From: Cenococcum geophilum 1.58
Lineage: Eukaryota; Ascomycota; Dothideomycetes; Gloniales; Gloniaceae
Assembly: GCA_001692895.1 (NCBI GenBank)
Contig: KV748222.1
Location: 62,001 to 126,000, forward strand
Direction of reading: 5' to 3'
DNA: 64,000 bases
Below the pieces are notes generated by a model, which ran no database searches, was not told the DNA's origin, and saw nothing but the letters and a program-made list of their open reading frames with translations. This document shows, one piece after another, positions 24,259 through 35,790 of this stretch. How positions within the stretch are numbered: the stretch's first letter is position 1; every line of letters begins with the position of its first letter. The position numbers and the translations under genes were made by a program.

Positions 24259-24878
24259 CGAAGGCGGCGGCAAAAAGTAATCGGACACCAATACTTAGCG
24301 AGAAAACCCAACCCCACCAAAATTTGACTTTTTTTGCGCCTACACTAACCCTACTTCTACTCTACTTAGTTAATACTTAGTAGAATAGGTCCTTATACTT
24401 CTAATATTAGAAAAGCTTAATATTTAATATATTATAAGTATGGAAAGACTAGAAGAGAGGCAGTAAAGCTTTATAACCTTGTAAAATTAACAGCTGCCAA
24501 TATATAGAAACGATTTCTTGCAGTTAAAGAAGAGCGCCTTGCTGCTAGCCTCCTACCTCCTAAAGTCGAAGATCTAGTTTCTGTGAAGGAGAAGAGCGGA
24601 AGACCCTTAGTTCTCTTAGTTGACGACGTTATAGAGATCTTTAAGCTTGCGCACTCGACGAGAAGAATTGTAAAAAATGGCGACATCACGTCGATGTAGA
24701 GGAAGGCTTTAAAGCTTATAGAAAAACGATTAAGACCTAACTTCGAGCACAAAACCTTTTATACTATAATTAGTACTAGAGTTAGAGTTAATTTGATGCT
24801 AGAATTGATAATTTCTCGGTAGGGTTATATTTTTCGACTAAAGTATCAGTGTCCGATTACTTTTTGCCGCCGCCTTCG
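24259..24878 (+). mobile_element. Tc1/mariner-type miniature transposon (620 bp)
   Basis: The TIRs begin CGAAGGCGGCGGCAAAAAGT and stay identical through the CGGACAC at their inner end, about 30 bases. They are flanked by TA at 24257-24258 and 24879-24880. The TA target and TIR shape indicate the Tc1/mariner superfamily. Inside, on the plus strand, VKLYNLVKLTAAN and KSGRPLVLLVDDVIEIF look like the helix-turn-helix part of a transposase, but there is no catalytic domain, so it would depend on an enzyme supplied elsewhere. It is GC-richer and less RIP-affected than its Gy2a surroundings, so it is probably recent. It sits in the integrase region of Gy2a. Confidence 0.9.
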
Positions 24879-26679
24879 TATAGGAGGTTATATTATAGGA
24901 CTTTATTATTAAGTTGCTAAGGTTAAAAGACCCTATTACTAGATAAGATTATAACGTAATCTTAGTAATAGTAGACAAGCTTATAAAGTAGGGATACTTT
25001 ATAGCATGTATAGAAGAAATATTAGTAAAAGATGTCGCTAAAATCTATATTAAAGAAGTGTTTATAAAACACGGAGCATTAAGCAAGATTATATTGGATA
25101 GAGATTTAAGATTTATAGTAGTATTTTAGGAGGTATTCTTAGCGGAATAAGGAGTTAGAGCAGCGACTTTTACCGCATACTATCTATAGACAGACGGTTA
25201 AATAGAAAGACTAAATTAGACACTAGAATAGTATTTAAGATATTATATTAATTACGCACAGAATAATTAGGTATTATTGTTACTAATTATATAATTTATA
25301 TATAACGCTACACTATAAGAAGGAATAGGTATATTACTATTTAAGGCAAATTATAGATATAAGCTAAGAATATTATTATTACTATAATAAGCGAAGAAAA
25401 TAAGTAGTACAACTAGAGAAAGAATAAAGACATTAATAAATCTTTATATAGACTATATAGAATTAGTAAAAAAGGTATAAGAGAGAATAAAAAAGTACTA
25501 TAATACTAAGAGATCTAAGGGACTAGATCTTAAGGAGGGAGATAAAGTATAGCTACTATATAAAAATTTTAAGAGTTAATAACCAAGTAAGAAGTTAGAC
25601 TATATTAGACTAAGACCTTTTAAAATTAAATAGAGGATTTTACTAGTTATGTTTAAGTTAAACCTACTAGCCAAAATAAAGATCTACCCTATATAGTATA
25701 TCGCGATGCTAAAGCTAGTATATAGGAATATTAAGCTACCGGTTTATAAAGTAGATATATATAGAAGATAGAAGGAAGATAGATAGTAAGTTTTAAAGAT
25801 TATTAGTTATAAGGACATTGATAATAAAATATAGTATAAGGTAAAGTAGATAGGCTATAATAAGACTACCTAAAAGCTACTAGAAAATCTAAAGAACGCT
25901 ATAGAAAAGGTATAGGAGTATTAAAAGAAATTAGGTTAGGAAGTATTAATAAGAAAGGATTGCTAAAAAATAAGTTACCTAAGGGGGACCTAAGAAGAGT
26001 AGCTACTAAGCTACTTAGACCTATTTCCTTCTTAGCTAAAAGAAAATCCGTTTTTTTATTACTAAGTTTCTATAGACCCTATTTTATAAGTTTTTACTCC
26101 TTAAAACAGACCTTTTTATAACCCTTCTTAAGACGGATTAACTGAGTGGACGCCGCAAGATAAGACTTAAGGGCCCATTACTAAGTATTAGCAGCCTCCC
26201 ATTCCGCGTTATAAGAATAGCGTAACTCTACTAGAGCAACAGATAGTTTATTATCTAGCTATATAGTAGTAGATTAAATATAAAACCCTAAGATAAATTA
26301 ATTAGGGAATTAGACGACTATTAGAAGTAATAGGTCGCGTATATTTAGTATTAGAGACGGAGTAAATATTATAGGACGAACGAATATTTACTTTAGTGCA
26401 CTCTAAGTAAGAGAACGGTTATTGCGAAAATAGGTTCGCCAATATAATATAAACTAACCCCTCTTTTAAATAACAAGAATATAGAGATAGTATAATCTTA
26501 CTAAGGGATAATATAGTAGTAATAGTACGAGTGCGACAAATAGTTAAAGAGGAAGAAATTACTTTAGGTATAATAAGTAACGATATTAACTAAATTAATT
26601 AGACGGATATTATACCTTTAGTAAATAACTTAGAGATATTAGGAATCTTTAAGAATAAAGATAGAGAGAAGGGAGATAG

Positions 26680-27077
26680 TATTACGGACGCTTTAAGTAC
26701 AATATTATAACCACTTAGGGAAGAGTTGGAAGAAGCTAGTTAGTTAATATAAATATAATCTAAGATAGAGCTAATAGAACTATATAACGAGGAATAGTAA
26801 CTAAGGTTATATAATGTAATCTATATAATCTATAGGATCTATATAATCCGCGATAGAGTAAATAAAGCGCACGTTTATTATATATAAGAAGGATTTTATA
26901 GGAGTATAGTTATATATTTAAGGACCCTTAATCCCTATCTAGATAGTTCCTTCCTTATAGTAATTCTTAGAATATAATTAGAGTTAATCTATTAGGCAAC
27001 CACTCCACCAGTTATTATTACGTTATTAACTTTAATTTACATTACCTATATACCTAGCCTAATAATAAGCCTATCGT
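26680..27077 (+). repeat. Gy2a 3' LTR, main part (rest at 33063-33088)
   Basis: It starts TATTACGGACGC after a purine tract and is interrupted at 27077 by Gy3, whose target duplication ATCGT lies at 27073-27077 and 33058-33062. The last 26 bases resume at 33063 and end CCATTACA at 33088, followed by the Gy2a target duplication GCGGA. Confidence 0.92.
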
Positions 27078-27304
27078 TGTTAGCGACTTAGTTAATCAAG
27101 ACATAAGTATAGCAAAAGGGTCGCGCAAGCCTGTACAATTAGATTGTCTATAAACGAGAATCTAAAGCTAAAGAAAGGAAAGGAGAAGAAGGGGAGCGCC
27201 GCTCGAAGCTATATACGATCTTCGCGTCACGTGACCGCAATATACGGCAATCTGTGGCAACTTGCCGGTGCGTAGTTCTGCCAAGTTCTGCTAGTGCCGT
27301 AATA
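27078..27304 (-). repeat. Gy3 3' LTR (227 bp)
   Basis: On the plus strand it runs from TGTTAGCGAC to GTGCCGTAATA. It is the same length as 32831-33057 and nearly identical to it. Confidence 0.95.
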
Positions 27305-27382
27305 TTACCCCCCCCTCTAAAAAAGCCTGCCCTTAGGCTTTGCCGCTAAAAGTCTTAGCAAGAGAATCTAACTAATTAGACA

Positions 27383-27404
27383 AATTTAACCGCCGGTTAA
27401 AGTT
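27383..27404 (-). other. Conserved palindrome in the Gy3 3' region
   Basis: AATTTAACCGCCGGTTAAAGTT is an inverted repeat about 80 bases inside the 3' LTR. It is flanked by CTAACTAATTAGA and CTAGATATCTTAGCA, as in Gy1 and Gy4. Confidence 0.75.
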
Positions 27405-30400
27405 CCTAGATATCTTAGCACCTTATATAACTAAGAAATTTCTAGGGCGTTTTTGTCCTTATGTTCTTCTAATAGCTTATCGTCTTTATTATACTAGTAT
27501 TCTATTTACTTATCTAGGTACTTTAGCGGTCTAGGTTTATTAGGGTAATAGCTATAAAACTCCTAAAGCTTATAGGGGCTACCTATAAAGTTTTATATAG
27601 GGTACTAAGTGGGGTCTAGGTTATATCCTTTCTAACTAATACAATACTTTAACGTTCCCTTTATAAGTTTATAGGCCAGTATTTCTTTAATTTCCTATTT
27701 ATTATTGTTGTTAACTTAAATTAGTAGGGGAAGTTCATTCTTTTGTCCGGGTAGTAGGTTATTTATAGCTTTCTATAGCTTATCCGGTAAGAAGATAGGG
27801 TAAACTTTAATTAAGTCTAGGAGCTTAACCTTATATAAGTTGCCTACTTTGTTAAGAATCTTATATAGTCCTACCATCTTATAGTCTAGCTTATGGCTAG
27901 GCCATTCTGTTTTCTAGTTCTTTATTATAACCTAAACTATATCGCCTATAGTAAAGTCAGGCTCGCGTCTATACTTATTTACCTACTGTTTTATTAATTT
28001 CTAGGCCTTTTTTAGGTTTATATAGGCTACTTTCTAGGCTTTTTCTAAGCGCTTAGCGTACTGCTAGGCTTCCTTATAAGATAGTTTTTCGCGTACAGTT
28101 TAGGGCCCTTCTAGTCTTTCCCAGTTAAAGCTTATATAGGGTAGGTAATCTATTTCTAGTTAAATAGGGGCAAATCTGGTAGAGTTGTAGGGTAGGGTCG
28201 CTTGGGCGTAGTTTATTAAGGGTAATAGTTTAGCCCAGTTATTCTAGAAGTAGTAAATAAAAGGCCGGAGTCTCTAGTCTAAGTATTAATTTATAATCTC
28301 TGTTTAACCGTCTGTCTAGGGGTAATATACTATAGAAAGCTTTAGCTTAATGCCTAGGATCCGGGTAAACTTATTCTAAAAGGCTAATATAAACTGCGGC
28401 CTATGGTTGGATATAATAGTATCTAGTGGTCCGTAAATTTGGTAGATATAGTGGATATACAGTTAGGCTGCCTCTTTAGCATTAATATTCTTATAATAGG
28501 GAATTAAAAACGGGCGCTTGCCAAAGCGGTTAACTAGGATTATAACTATATTATATCCGTTATGGTCTAAAGGTAGCTTATAAAAGTCTATAGAGACATA
28601 TTGCTAGGGGCGGTTAGGTATTAGGAGGGGTTTTAATAATCCTAGGGTCTTATTTTATAGAATTATAGACCTATAGTAGTCGTTACAGTTCCGTATATAG
28701 CGGTTGATATTTATAACTATTCTAGGCCAGTAGTAGCGGTCGCCGATAATCCTACGGGTCTTATTCTTTTTAGGGTAGGCTGTAGAGACCTAGGTATATA
28801 CTTTAGTAATAAGCTAAGTCTATAAGTTCTATTCCTCTGCTACTACCAGCCGTTCCTAATACTTAAGTAATCTATTTTTAAGGGACTATAGGCTGGTAAC
28901 GTTCTTTGCCTTTTTATAGTACTCCTGTAGAGAAGGGGCCGTACGGTTTATCTGCAGTAATTTATTGATTAAGTTAAGTCCTAAAGGGTTAATAGGATAT
29001 ATCTCGGCGCCTAAGGAGTCTATACTTAGTTCTACCTATATTTAGGGGTTAAGGTGCTCTAGTTATAGTAGCGTCTAGGTCTATAATAAGATCTTTATAG
29101 CTATATAGTTACTTAGGTCTTATTTACGCCTAGTAAGAGCATCTGCATGGTTTATAGCGCCTAGTCTATATATAATTAAGAAGTTAAACTAAGATAGGAT
29201 ATCCGCCTAGCGTGCCTACCGGGCTATAAGGGCCTTAGTTATTATAAAGTATTCTAGGGCCTTATAATCTAATACTACTTTAATAGGTTTAGGGGTCCCC
29301 TCTAGCTATATACGCCAGTGCTAAAAGCTAGAGATAATAGCCAGCATTTCTTTATTATAGATGTGGTAGTTTAGTTTAGTATCTATTATAGTCTTTAAAT
29401 AGTATATAATAGGGTGCTATTCTCCGTCTGGTTGCTTTTAGGAAAAAACACCTACTATCGCGCCGTCTAAGGCATTAGTTTCTAGCATTAAGGGCCGTTC
29501 TAGGTTAAAGTGGGTAAGTAGGGGGGCCAACACTAGCCGTTTTTTAAGCTTATTAAAGGTCTGTATATATATGGCGTTAAAGTAAAAGGGCTAGTCTTTT
29601 CTAGTAAGGCGGTTAAGAGGCCGGGCGATTTTACTGTAGTTCTTAATAAAGCGTTAGTAGAAGTTATAGAAACCTAAAAATGATTATACCCCCTTTACAG
29701 TCCATGGGGGCGTCTACTAGTTAATTACGGTTGTTTTCTCTGGGTTGGCCTTAATTCCGTCTGTGCTAATAATAAAACCTAGGTACTTTATACGCTTAAT
29801 ACTAAATTCCAACTTCTTAATATTGGCCTGGAGGCTAGCTTCGCGGAGCTATTATAGGACTTTATAGACGTGCTCCTTATATTTTAGTTTATTCTCCAAA
29901 TAGATTATAATATTATCTAGATAGGCCGTATAGAAGTTGTTAAGGTAGTTAAAGAGTACATTGTTTATATACCGCTAGTATATAGCTAGTCCGTTAGTTA
30001 GTCTAAAAGGAAGTACCTTATATTTATACGTCCCGTAATAGGTTTAGAATATAGTAAGATTCTTAAACCTAGGGTCTATCTTAATTTAGTAAAAGGCCTA
30101 GCGGATATTAAGCTTTATAAAAACCTTAGCTCTACTTATTTAGGTAAGAGTCTTATTAAGTAAGGGTAGCGGGTAGCGGTCCTTGCGGGTTATATTATTT
30201 AGCTTATAGTAGTCGATATAGAAGCGCAGTCCTCTATTTAGCTTTTTAATAAAGAGAATAGGTAAGTTAAAAGGGGCTTAGCTAGGCTCGATGAAGCCCT
30301 TATTTAGGTTATCAATAAGGTACTGCTTTATAGCCTATAATTTAGCAATAGACTATAGGTAAAGAGGGCTAAAGCTAAGGGTGCTTCCCTTGTCTTGCTT

Positions 30401-32830
30401 AATCTCGATCTTATAGTTATATAGTTAGTAGGGTGGAAGCATATTAGACGCTGCCTTAGAGAATATATCCTTAAATTTCTAGTGTTAATTAGGCAGTTTT
30501 TGCTCTACTAGTTCTTTATCTATAAGCCTACTTTCCTATCTACTAAGCTTACTTTCCTTTTCCTTAATTATTTAGTTAATTTTATATAGGCTAGTTATAA
30601 AGGTAATGGTATTAGGCTAAACTAGGTTTTAGTAGAATCCTATAGCGCTAATATAGTAGATATTAACTGGTAGAAGGTCTGTAGGTTTCTTTAGCGTCCA
30701 TTAGGCTGTGGTTTACGGTATAGGGTTTATAGTCTTCCTTAGCTTATATTCTATTTTCCGTAAGTTATCCTTCCTATCTATTAGTTTAGTGTAGCGTCCG
30801 ATATCCCTAGCTTTTCTTTATAACTTTATAGGGTTCTCTATAGGGAACTTAGCTAGGTTACTACCGACTCTCTAGGTCTTTAGTGCGGGTAGTATAATAT
30901 AGGTAGTTTAAGGGCGGTGTAGTATACGGATCCGTTGCGGGTCAAGCTATATATCCTTCTTAAAGGCCTAGTCTCTGCGCATAGTATCGGCCTGGTAAAT
31001 GGTATTAATCTAGGGCCGTACGAGGTTTTCTATTATAATGCTGATTTCTTTTATAAAGAAAGGGGTTAGAGGTAGAGTTTTAGGCTAGATAAGCCATCTA
31101 CTCTATACTTTAAGCTATAAGCCTAAATAGGCTAGCTATTTTCTTCCTAAGATTATATTGTGGCTTCCTAAGTCCATAATAAGAAAGGGGATATTATACT
31201 ACCTTCGTCCGTTAACGCGGAGGTAGATCCGCAAGATAGTTATAATAGGTGGCCCTATCCGTCCGTTATAACCGCGAATAGGGATTAGTTTAAGCAGTTC
31301 TTTAAGAGGTGCATTTAAAAAGTTAGCCAGTTTTATAGCGTGCTTTATATTAATTAAGGTAAAGGTATTTACTCCTAAGTTAGCTAAAGTAGAGGTTAAA
31401 ACTTAATATCTATTGCAAAATAAAGTATAAGGGATAGTGTAGCTTTTTCTACTAACTAGCCAACCTAGATTAATATATAATATATTAATCCCTTTTAACC
31501 CTAGAGAGGAGTCTTTCTCTAAGGTTCCTCTTTTTCTAGCTCTATACTATCCTCCTAAATTAATAAGACCTTATTTATTTTTGCCTTTATTAGGTAGTTC
31601 CTTATAGGGTAGCCTATTTAACCGTATAAAAAGCAAGCTCCTTAATTACTAAGGGCCTATATATAGGGGTCGCTATATATAGGCCAGGTATATACCAGGC
31701 CCGTAGTAGGGGTAGCTGCGCGGCTAGCTACTAGGTTGGTAGTAGGAGTTGCCAATTATACTAGGGCACTATAGGCCGTACTTGCAGTACTTATAGCTTA
31801 GTTCGTAAGGTTTTTAGTTTTTAGCCAGTTAGCGCATACCTTAATTTAATAAAGGCCTTAGTTAATAGCTAGGCAATAGTCCATAAGTTCCTTTAATATC
31901 TATACTATAGTATAAGCTAGTAATACGGCCCGCTGTAGGTCCAGGGTAAGCTTATTAAAGAGGTTTAGTAATAGGTCTTTTTAGGGGATCTAGGCCTATC
32001 TGGCTAGGTGTAAAAAGCGGGTTTAAAAGGCTAAAAAGGTCTCCGTTGTTTTTATATTTAGGCTTTTATAGCTAAGGTAGGCGTTCTATACTTTAAAAGG
32101 GTCTTTATAAATAGAAGATAAGTGTTTAATTATTTCTTCTTTAGAGATAAAGGGGTTTGCTAAGTCTTTAGTGTATTATAGGCGTAAATGCGTCTAGGCG
32201 TCTCCGCTAGTATAGCTAAAGACGTAGGCTATTCTAGCTTAGGCGTTAGGGAAGTAGTTTATATTAACTTTAAGCTTATCCCGTAATTAAAGCTTCTAAT
32301 TATTAAATATAGGGTTGGTTCCGTTTGTAAGTAGTAGGGGGTTTACAACCTTTGCTAACCGCTTTAGTGCTATATAGGCCTTAGTAGATCTACTAAGGCG
32401 CTAGGATAGGGCCTAAAGGACTATAGTAAGTCTTTAGTTATTTAATAATAACTCATTATTAGATATAGGGGTATCTCTGGCTTTAAGCAGCTCTCATAAT
32501 CGTTTAATTTTGGTATTAGTAGCCGTAAGCTCCGCCTAGGGGGTTAAAACGTTAATTATTTCTTTATCTAAAGTATTTAAGGGTCCTATAGCTGCTTTAC
32601 CTGCTACTATAGTTCGTGGTATAGTAGTAGGGGTATTAGGTAATTCTAGGTAATTTCTTTAAGGGTTCTAGTCTATATATATTTTGTAGGTCCTTTCCTT
32701 AAAGTTCTATTCTTTTTTTTTAGGTCCTATCTTTATGGTCCTAGTAATGTCCTTAGGGTCCTATTCTATGTTCTTATAGATATATTTAAGTTCCTTCTTA
32801 GGAAGAAAGAGTAAAGTAAGCTTTAGATAA

Positions 32831-33057
32831 TGTTAGCGACTTAGTTAATTAAGATATAAGTACGGCAAAAGGGTCGCGCAAGCCTATATAATTAGATTGT
32901 CTATAAACGAGAATCTAAAGCTAAAGAAAGAAAAGGAGAAGAAGGGGAGCGCCGCTCGAAGCTATATACAATCTTCGCGTCACGTGACCGCAATATGCGG
33001 CAATCTGTGGCAACTTGCCGGTGCGTAGTTCTGCCAAGTTCTACCAGTGCCGTAATA
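32831..33057 (-). repeat. Gy3 5' LTR (227 bp)
   Basis: It matches 27078-27304 and is followed directly by the ATCGT target duplication at 33058-33062. Its reading-direction start is at 33057. Confidence 0.95.
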
Positions 33058-33088
33058 ATCGTAGTACTTACTACAAGGTTCCATTACA

Positions 33089-34749
33089 GCGGAGGCATTT
33101 ATTATTAACGTCCTTAGGCCTTATTCCTAGTAGCTAGCTTAGGGCGTTAGGGAGCNTAGCTTTGCTANTAGGTCTATATATAATTANAAAGTTAAACTAT
33201 AAAAGAAACTCTNCCTACNNNACTTAGCGCTAGTTTAGCTGCTTAGTAGTTATAAACGTCTATAGGTTTTTATAGTTGGTAATAATTTTAAATAGCTCCT
33301 TAGTCCCTTATAGCTTAGGACGCTATTTCTTTAAAGCTTTAATAATAGCTAAGAGTTCTTTATTATAGATCTTATAGTTATACTTTAGCGTAGAGTACTT
33401 TATAGAGAAGAATATGGCCAGTCTTAATTTTCCGTTATTATTATATTAGGAAAGGACTCCGCCGGAAGCCTAATTTAATACGTCTATCTCTACTACTGTT
33501 TTCTTTATATAGTTATAGTATGCTAGTACTAGTGCTAAAATAAAGGCTCCCTTAAGGGCCTTAAATAATTTGGCTTATTTTAGTCCCTATAGCTATCTAA
33601 TATCCTTCTTTAGGAGTTTTATTATAGGTGTAGTAATAACAAAGTAGCCTTAGATAAATTATTAGTAGAAGTTCGCGAAGCTAAGAAATTATTATAGTTC
33701 TTTAATTAATATCGGGTCCTTTTATTTTTGTAAGGCCTATACCTTCTTAGGGTCTATAGTTATACTATTAGTTAAGATAATTAAGCTAAGGTATTTTATT
33801 TTAGTAGAGTAGAACTTAGACTTATTAATATTAATTTAAAGTCTAGCATTACTAAGTCTTTGGATAACTTTATTTATATACTTAGTATACTTAGCGCGTG
33901 TTTTAGAAAAAACAAGGACGTTATTAAGGTAGATAGTATAGTAGTTATTAAGGGCGTTATATAGAATATAGTTAATATAGTTTTAGAATATAGTGGGTGT
34001 ATTATAAAGGCTATATAGTATAACTAGTATCTTATAGAGTCCGAACTGGGTAATAAATACTTTAAGCTACTTATAGCCCTTTATAATCCGGATCTAGTTA
34101 AACGTAGTAATTATATTAAGTTTAGTAAAGTACTTAGCACTATAAAGTGCGTTAAGTGTCTTGCGGATTAGTAATAGTAGGTATTAATTCTTAATAGTAA
34201 CTGTATTTAGGCCTTAGTAATTATAGTAGATTCGCATACTACCGCTAGGCTTAGCAGTAAGGAGGAGTAGTACGGTAGCTAGTAAGGTTAATTTACGGAT
34301 AAAACCCTTATCTAGGATCTTATTAATCTACTTCTTTATATACCTAAGTTTAGCAGGTAAGAGTAGTCTATTTTTATAGTACGGGGCCTAGTTTCTAGGG
34401 GTAATCTTAATTTTATAGTCCTATAGTTGGTATAAGCTTTATAGTATATAGGATTAAATAAACGACTTAATTATAAATGCAGCTCTAAAGCCTCTATATA
34501 TACACGAAGAAGGTGGAGGAAATAAGATATAAAAAGGTAATAGGTAACTAAAATGGGAACAGTGATCTGTAAGCAATATTGATCTACAATCAATATATAG
34601 GGTGGCGTTGACGTAGTCTTAGATCCTTCTAAGCGGTAATCTTATGTCTTAGCATAGTGTTAGTAGTCGGTTACAGTTAATAAGGGGGTAGTTTATCTAT
34701 ATTTTTAGGGAGGAAGTACTTAATATATTTACTAAACTCCTTTAGTAGG
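33089..34749 (-). mobile_element. Gy1 segment: reverse transcriptase and RNase H region
   Basis: The minus strand has degraded Ty3/Gypsy reverse-transcriptase sequence (about 34,400-33,700) followed by RNase H (about 33,460-33,180). It is bounded on the right by the GTAGG target site of Gy4 (34745-34749) and on the left by the GCGGA site of Gy2a (33089-33093). Several ambiguous bases occur at 33,156-33,221. Broken. Confidence 0.8.
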
Positions 34750-34961
34750 TGTAACGGCGCTATCGCACGTTACCTGCCAAAATTCTGCCATATTCTGCCG
34801 ACCTACAATTGGCCCGCCTAAAGCTAGCGCCTTAGCGGCTTACCCTACATATTTATTTACATCGGTCCTAGCGACCCCTTTTCCTTCTCTTTAGCTTAGT
34901 ATCTTCGTAATACAGCATTCGTTCAAGCTTCGGTTTAGAGGCATTTGTTCAAGCCATGACA
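34750..34961 (+). repeat. Gy4 5' LTR (212 bp)
   Basis: It starts TGTAACGGCGC and ends CATGACA. It contains ATTCTGCCA-type repeats at about 34,771-34,802 and matches 40729-40940 with few differences. Confidence 0.95.
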
Positions 34962-35700
34962 TTATACTAAGCTCTCCCTACCTTACCTAGGAAGGCCTTA
35001 ATAATATCCCACCCTAAAGAAACTTCGTCTACAATAACGCATCAACACGCTATACTCAGACACCAAAACAACTCTACATTGCCTGGGAAGGCCTAAATAA
35101 TATCCCACCTTATAAGCCAGATAGGACTGGACCTATACCCCCAAAATCGAAACTAAAGCGTACAATACTAACAAACCTTAGAAAGCCAACAATGGTACCT
35201 AAAGCAAGCTTATCTAAGAGAGCTACCTCTACCCAAGAGGAACCTAAGATCTAATTAGGATTAGAAATTAAAGACAATAATAATGTCGTAGACATACGCG
35301 AGCAGATTCGCGCCCTTGTAGCCAGCTAGGAAGCCAATTGTCTTAAAGTAAGAAATATATAAGAGACCCTACAAGAGATCCTAGAAAGCCTTACAGCCCT
35401 ATAAAATAGCCCGGCTTCCCCTTTTTAAAGCCCTAGCTAACCTATTTACTCTACTAAATATAATATACCAGGGAGTACGGATATAATAACAAAGCAATTA
35501 AAGTCCGTTAAGCTCCCTAACCCCCTACCACTATCTAACAGGATAGACCCTACCTTTAAGAATTGGAGGATTTAAGTATAAGGAAAGCTCCGCGTTAACT
35601 ACAACTATTTCCTTTCCAAAGAAGCCAAAATGCTCTACCTCTTTGGTTAAACCACTAGGGACGCCCAACGGCACCTTTAAGCCAAGTTTAAGGACGACTC

Positions 35701-35790
35701 CCCTNTCCNATTTATATCTNTTAANNANATAATANNGNACNTAGCGGCTATCTATNTTAACCNNAANAAAGTANAGGATNCCNNTTATAA
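35701..35790. other. Cluster of ambiguous bases in Gy4
   Basis: About 20 N positions are scattered through 90 bases, with readable bases between them. Smaller clusters occur at 9,213-9,258, 33,156-33,221, 43,078-43,112 and 53,687-53,693. All lie inside repeats, so the likely cause is assembly or consensus conflict between copies rather than a physical gap. Confidence 0.8.

Larger units (their letters stand above)
27078..33057 (-). mobile_element. Gy3: Ty3/Gypsy LTR retrotransposon (5,980 bp), broken
   Basis: Two 227-bp LTRs, at 27078-27304 and 32831-33057, are flanked by a perfect 5-bp duplication ATCGT. A purine tract read on the minus strand (TTAGAGGGGGGGGTAA) abuts the 27304 end, so the element reads right to left. 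The interior runs in gag-protease-RT-RNase H-integrase order: RT about 30,600-29,900, RNase H about 29,500-29,150, integrase about 28,800-28,000. The reverse transcriptase ends well before the integrase, as in Ty3/Gypsy. A conserved palindrome lies at 27383-27404 in its 3' region. The LTRs are GC-richer and less changed than the interior. It has many breaks. It is younger than Gy2a, whose 3' LTR it splits. Confidence 0.93.
13348..33088 (+). mobile_element. Gy2a: Ty3/Gypsy LTR retrotransposon, split by three insertions, broken
   Basis: The 5' LTR is 13348-13762. The 3' LTR starts at 26680 and, after the Gy3 insertion, ends at 33088. The target duplication GCGGA at 13343-13347 and 33089-33093 is perfect. 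Its own length is about 7.85 kb. On the plus strand: gag with a CCHC-knuckle remnant near 14,810-14,856; a long spacer of about 1.9 kb; protease near 16,740-16,990; reverse transcriptase 17,300-17,740 and onward from 23,036; RNase H about 23,400-23,830; integrase about 24,150-25,450, interrupted by the miniature element; and a chromodomain-like C terminus near 25,700-25,930. A purine tract (GAGAGAAGGGAGAT) precedes the 3' LTR. Gy2b belongs to the same family. It is RIP-mutated with many breaks. It sits in Gy1 between the RNase H and integrase parts. Confidence 0.92.
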
